Assembly (NCBI GenBank): GCA_029987315.1
Contig: DALTVZ010000005.1
Coordinates: forward strand, 1-23,706
Length of the DNA: 23,706 bases
From: Methanocorpusculum sp.
GTDB lineage: Archaea > Halobacteriota > Methanomicrobia > Methanomicrobiales > Methanocorpusculaceae
Direction: 5' to 3'
A model generated the notes under the pieces. The model had not been told where the DNA came from and made no database searches. It saw nothing but the letters and a program-made list of their open reading frames with translations. The position numbers were made by a program, and so were the translations under genes. Shown one piece after another: positions 20,708 through 23,706 of this stretch. Within the stretch, counting starts at the first letter, position 1. Each line of letters begins with the position of its first letter.

Positions 20708-21274
20708 ATGGAAGGGAAAACATACGCCTCTCTGAAGATTGAAAATATCGTCGCCTCTGGCGTAATTGCCGAGGAGATTGATCTTACAGAGATATCTGAA
20801 AAAATTGACGGGTGCGAACTCAATAAAAAACGTTTCCCCGGTGCAGTGTATCGTATAGATAATCCGAAAATGGCGTCGCTCATCTTTTCATCTGGCAAGG
20901 TCGTGCTTACCGGGATCAGAAATGAAGCTGCGTTAGGTGAAGGCCTCGCAAAGGTGCTTGCGTCCCTCAAAGAAGCCGGCGTCAAGGTGCTGGATGTTCC
21001 AAGAGTTGCTGTGACCAACATAGTTTGTTCCTACGACATCGGCCGATTCATCAACCTGAACCGCGTGGTTGCGACCCTCTCTCTTGAAGCGATCGAGTAT
21101 GAGCCGGAACAGTTCCCTGGTCTCGTGTACCGCATCAAAGATCCAAAGATCGTGGCACTGCTCTTCTCGTCAGGAAAAATCATCCTGACCGGCGGCAAAA
21201 ACCTAGATGATGTTAAGAAAGGCCTTGATTTCCTTGAAGAGAGCCTCAAGGAAGTCTTCGCGGACCAAAAATAA
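20708..21274 (+). CDS. TATA-box binding protein, copy 2
   Basis: 188 aa, again two TBP repeats: LKIENIVASGVIAEEIDL, LNKKRFPGAVYRIDNPKMASLIFSSGKVVLTG and VTNIVCSYDIGRFINLNRVV, EYEPEQFPGLVYRIKDPKIVALLFSSGKIILTGGK. It is clearly paralogous to the copy at 17165 (same blocks, roughly half the residues shared by eye) but differs at several positions of the DNA-facing strands, such as IFSSGK for VFGSGK and GAVYRI for GVVLRI. Whether it recognises different promoters cannot be read from sequence. Its own promoter lacks the strong TATA box of copy 1, which suggests different regulation. It is followed by a hairpin plus T-run. Confidence 0.96.
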   Translation: MEGKTYASLKIENIVASGVIAEEIDLTEISEKIDGCELNKKRFPGAVYRIDNPKMASLIFSSGKVVLTGIRNEAALGEGLAKVLASLKEAGVKVLDVPRVAVTNIVCSYDIGRFINLNRVVATLSLEAIEYEPEQFPGLVYRIKDPKIVALLFSSGKIILTGGKNLDDVKKGLDFLEESLKEVFADQK

Positions 21275-21276
21275 CC

Positions 21277-21295
21277 GATCCTTTTTTTAAGGATC
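21277..21295 (+). terminator. Hairpin and T-run after tbp2
   Basis: GATCCTT (21277-21283), T5, AAGGATC (21289-21295): a perfect 7-bp stem starting 3 nt after the stop, with an uninterrupted T7 run (21282-21288) inside it. This is suitable as an oligo-T terminator. Confidence 0.6.
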
Positions 21296-21512
21296 TCACA
21301 TACATTTTTCTATTAATAAGTATCTCAATTCGGAAATGCCTACATTCTATCCTCGTTTTTATATATGTGCCTTAGGCCGAATCTATTCCTGATATTTCCC
21401 CCATATCTTGTATTAAAAACAGTAATATTAAAGTTAATATTTCGGGGATAATCTCCCATGGAACGATCTAAGAATAACTTTCTTTGATTAATAAAAATGA
21501 GTTGGTTTGTTT
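21296..21512. other. Convergent intergenic region with an orphan TATA-like element
   Basis: 217 AT-rich nt between convergent stops, where no promoter is needed. TTTTTATATATG (21356-21366) is nevertheless a strong plus-strand TATA match. About 60 nt downstream lies an AT-only palindrome (AATATTA 21424-21430, TAATATT 21435-21441), flanked by CCCCC (about 21399-21403) and CGGGG. No ORF of useful size follows. It may be chance in AT-rich DNA, or a small RNA promoter. Confidence 0.3.
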
Positions 21513-21806
21513 TTACTCTTTCAGCGTTATCTCAAGTCCGCCGAATAGTCTCACAGATTTGTTATAGGCAACTGCAGAAATTGCACCGACAAGTGCGCCG
21601 ACAATGAATCCTGCTAGCGCATAAACAATGAAATAGACTAAAATCTCAATAATGCCAAGCCCAAGTCCAAGTGTGAATCCTATGTCAAGCTGAAGATTAA
21701 ACATCAGCAGTACACCTTTGATTATTCCAAGGATCGCCCACAGGACACTCAGAACTCCTCCCACAACAAATGCTGCGGAAGATACACCAATATTCTCGAT
21801 TTTCAT
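21513..21806 (-). CDS. Small two/three-helix membrane protein
   Basis: 97 aa. Hydrophobic segments at about 10-35 (SAAFVVGGVLSVLWAILGIIKGVLLMF) and 43-80 (GFTLGLGLGIIEILVYFIVYALAGFIVGALVGAISAVAYN), the latter long enough for two short helices. It ends FGGLEITLKE, the G-G-[IL]-E-[IL] tail I recall from small archaeal DUF3566-like membrane proteins of unknown role. No catalytic residues are evident. The ATG at 21806 is directly preceded by the palindrome GGTTTAAACC, with a TATA-like TATAAATAA (minus strand, about 21841-21849) further upstream. It lies downstream of the helicase on the same strand, 44 nt after its stop, but has its own promoter-like sequence. Confidence 0.78.
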   Translation of the reverse strand: MKIENIGVSSAAFVVGGVLSVLWAILGIIKGVLLMFNLQLDIGFTLGLGLGIIEILVYFIVYALAGFIVGALVGAISAVAYNKSVRLFGGLEITLKE

Positions 21807-21816
21807 GGTTTAAACC
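21807..21816. promoter_or_regulatory. Palindrome abutting the small membrane protein start
   Basis: GGTTTAAACC is a perfect 10-bp palindrome immediately upstream of the start codon on the minus strand. It contains no Shine-Dalgarno sequence, so the gene is either leaderless or regulated here. Possible operator. Confidence 0.35.
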
Positions 21817-21850
21817 TATATTAAGAATTTACATTAGGATTATTTATAGA

Positions 21851-23706
21851 CTACTGTTTTTTGGATTCATGTTCCAAGTATCTAAGAAGCGAACCCGTTC
21901 CGGCTTTATCCAGAGGTTGGTTGTTGTTTCCACATTTTGGTGAGTGGATGCAGGAAGGGCATCCATTTTTGCATGGGCAACCGGTCACGATATCTTTCGC
22001 AAATGACAGGATATCTGGAAAAAGGTCAATTGTTTTTTCTGCAAGACCTATACCTCCTTCGACTCCGTCATAGATGAATATCGTGGGAGCCGCTGTATCA
22101 CCATGGAAGGGTGTCGAAACACCGCCGATATCGGACCTGTCACACAAAACATAATGCGGAATGGCAGATATGAGAGCATGTTCAACACCGTGGAGTGAAC
22201 CAGGGAACTCCTCAGGCTTGAGATTGCACTCCTCATCAATGGTGATCCAGCAGGCTTTCGTGGTAAATTTCCTTGGAGATACATCCAGTTCATGTTTTGC
22301 CATGATCTGATCATATTCGATCACGGAATAACCTAGGATCTGGGATGAGACTATAACTTCACCGAAGTTTACGAGAAGATCGTTGTGTCTTCTGGTCTTT
22401 TCTTTGATCTTGATGGAGATTTCAGTTGTGGAGATCGGTCTGGTGGAATAATGGTCGGATGTTTTCACAACTCTGATTATATAATGTTCATGCTCAATTG
22501 ATTCCACACGATAACGTTCACCTTGATGAAATAATATTGCACCAGAGTATGCTTCCCGATATGCCTGGCTATCATCCATGGTTTCAAGAGTGGTTTTTCC
22601 ATACATGACTCTCCATGTTTTTCCTATCGCTCCAAAAAACGGAGTACTCTGGGCTGGATTTTTTTCACCACAGTAGACATACCCTTTCGAGGTGCTGGCA
22701 ACAAGGTGCTGATCTTTGAGTGTTGCTATCACCTCAGCAGCCATTTCTCCAAAATATTTTCTATCCCGTTCAGGCTTATATGGAAGTTCTGCCGCGGCAC
22801 ACTGAATATGAGATGAGAGGATGTAGGGATTTTCTATGCCAAGAATGATTTGTTCGTTGGGTGCGTTGAAAAAGGCCTCCGGGTTTCTGGCATAATACTG
22901 ATCGATAGGATTCTGCCCGGCAATGAACGTGATGAGTGCGTCCTGTCCATTTCTCCCGGCGCGTCCTGCCTGCTGATAGAAAGAGACCTTAGACCCAGGA
23001 AACCCACTGATAACAACCGAGTCCAGACCCCCAACATCTATTCCCACCTCCAAAGCGTTGGTACTGATGACACCGGATAGGCGGCCGTTTTTCAGCCCCG
23101 ACTCGATCTCTTTACGCTCAGATGGACTATACCCCCCTCGATACGATGCAATATTTCCGGTCGGGTGCTCTTCATTGCATCGTAATGCGGTTATTTCTGC
23201 TGCATTTCTCGAGCGAGTGAAACACAAGGTCTGCATACCGGCATTAATCTGAGCATTGATCAGCTCTGCGGCAGCTCTGGTAATGCTTTTGTTTTCTGGA
23301 GAGTAGATCCTGAATGTTCTCTTTGCATGCGGCGAACCGTCATTAATGACTTCAACAAACGGTAACCCGATCAATTTTTCTGCAAACGAATCCGCTTCGC
23401 CTAGAGTTGCTGATGAAAGAATAAACTGTGGATCGGCATCATAAAAATTACATATGCGCCGAAGTCTTCGTATGAGAAGTGCAGTGTTCGATCCAAATAT
23501 CCCGCGATATCTGTGTGCTTCATCGATTATCACAAACGAAAGATTTGTCCAGAAATCGCCCCATTTTGCCCGCCATGCAAGGATATGATGAAGCTCATAC
23601 ATATTTGTGAGGATGAGTCGAGATTCCGCGCGGATCTTAGAACGAAGCTCCGGTTTGGTATCGCCATCATAGATTTCAGGTTTGGTTTTTGCATGAAGAA
23701 CTGCAT
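21851..23706 (-). CDS. Hrq1/MrfA-type DEAH helicase with DUF1998 tail (5' end outside window)
   Basis: 617 residues visible; the frame remains open to the right edge (34 residues precede the first visible Met, including EIYDGDT and ESRLILTN of motif Ib), so the N-terminus with Q/Walker A is missing from the window, not from the gene. Motif II DEAH in LSFVIIDEAHRYRG, motif III SSATLGE, motif IV LCFTRSRNAAE, motif V STNALEVGIDVGGLD and motif VI QQAGRAGRNGQ are intact. The C-terminal DUF1998-type region ends with CPCKNGCPSCIHSPKCGNNNQPLDK, the four-cysteine metal motif of MrfA (YprA), which repairs mitomycin-type DNA lesions in Bacillus; Hrq1 is the fungal relative. An archaeal role in DNA repair is inferred. 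Confidence 0.93.
   Translation of the reverse strand, partial: AVLHAKTKPEIYDGDTKPELRSKIRAESRLILTNMYELHHILAWRAKWGDFWTNLSFVIIDEAHRYRGIFGSNTALLIRRLRRICNFYDADPQFILSSATLGEADSFAEKLIGLPFVEVINDGSPHAKRTFRIYSPENKSITRAAAELINAQINAGMQTLCFTRSRNAAEITALRCNEEHPTGNIASYRGGYSPSERKEIESGLKNGRLSGVISTNALEVGIDVGGLDSVVISGFPGSKVSFYQQAGRAGRNGQDALITFIAGQNPIDQYYARNPEAFFNAPNEQIILGIENPYILSSHIQCAAAELPYKPERDRKYFGEMAAEVIATLKDQHLVASTSKGYVYCGEKNPAQSTPFFGAIGKTWRVMYGKTTLETMDDSQAYREAYSGAILFHQGERYRVESIEHEHYIIRVVKTSDHYSTRPISTTEISIKIKEKTRRHNDLLVNFGEVIVSSQILGYSVIEYDQIMAKHELDVSPRKFTTKACWITIDEECNLKPEEFPGSLHGVEHALISAIPHYVLCDRSDIGGVSTPFHGDTAAPTIFIYDGVEGGIGLAEKTIDLFPDILSFAKDIVTGCPCKNGCPSCIHSPKCGNNNQPLDKAGTGSLLRYLEHESKKQ

Noticed and set aside
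20430..20723. Minus-strand 97-codon frame upstream of the MarC gene
   Set aside because: It starts inside tbp2 antisense, crosses the inverted repeat and marC promoter and overlaps the marC start; no family resemblance.

Overview
The window is archaeal and most likely comes from the Methanomicrobiales; gene content and roughly even base composition would suit a Methanocorpusculum-like methanogen, but that genus call is inference. Evidence for Archaea: two TATA-binding proteins, TFE, TFS, the archaeal tRNA methyltransferase aTrm56, an archaeosortase A, the COG1900/NIL-ferredoxin/COG2122 homocysteine set known from methanogens, a tRNA gene without encoded CCA, and several TATA elements 27-31 nt upstream of start codons. 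Almost the whole window is ordinary, densely packed chromosome. No phage, transposase or CRISPR array is seen.

Layout. 1-391: a nearly perfect 129-nt inverted repeat that may run off the left edge, then ~250 nt without a gene. 639-2980: moaD-moaE (molybdopterin synthase), an FKBP-type prolyl isomerase, divergent ilvE, and tRNA-Glu(UUC). 3054-7952: a small TPR protein followed by six overlapping or closely spaced plus-strand genes: two related zinc-ribbon membrane proteins, a soluble zinc-ribbon protein, a four-helix membrane protein, an all-helical protein, and an SPFH-domain protein with three C-terminal zinc ribbons. This resembles the bacterial ydjGHI/PspA membrane-protection cluster and is the best candidate here for a poorly described system. 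7984-9234: hisD. 9335-12323: a tightly coupled minus-strand operon wHTH - trm56 - ATP-grasp - tfe - HD phosphohydrolase, with a candidate operator at its head. 12391-12798: an unknown protein. 12786-15396: the complete homocysteine/sulfide-assimilation operon (COG1900-CBS, NIL-ferredoxin, COG2122). 15437-16668: archaeosortase A and a HIT protein.

16771-21274: TFS, a first TBP, a PEBP-family protein, an RNase HI-TrmO fusion, a DEDD-type exonuclease, a MarC-family membrane protein and a second, divergent TBP. 21513-21806: a small membrane protein. 21851 to the right edge: a Hrq1/MrfA-type helicase whose N-terminus lies outside the window.

With TFE, TFS, two TBPs, aTrm56, TrmO, RNase HI and a predicted exonuclease, the right two thirds is strongly enriched in information-processing genes. 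Other notable points are the in-frame insertion in the TFE winged-helix domain, the RNase HI-TrmO fusion, the 32-nt convergent coding overlap at 19133-19164, and several compact palindromes beside promoters.
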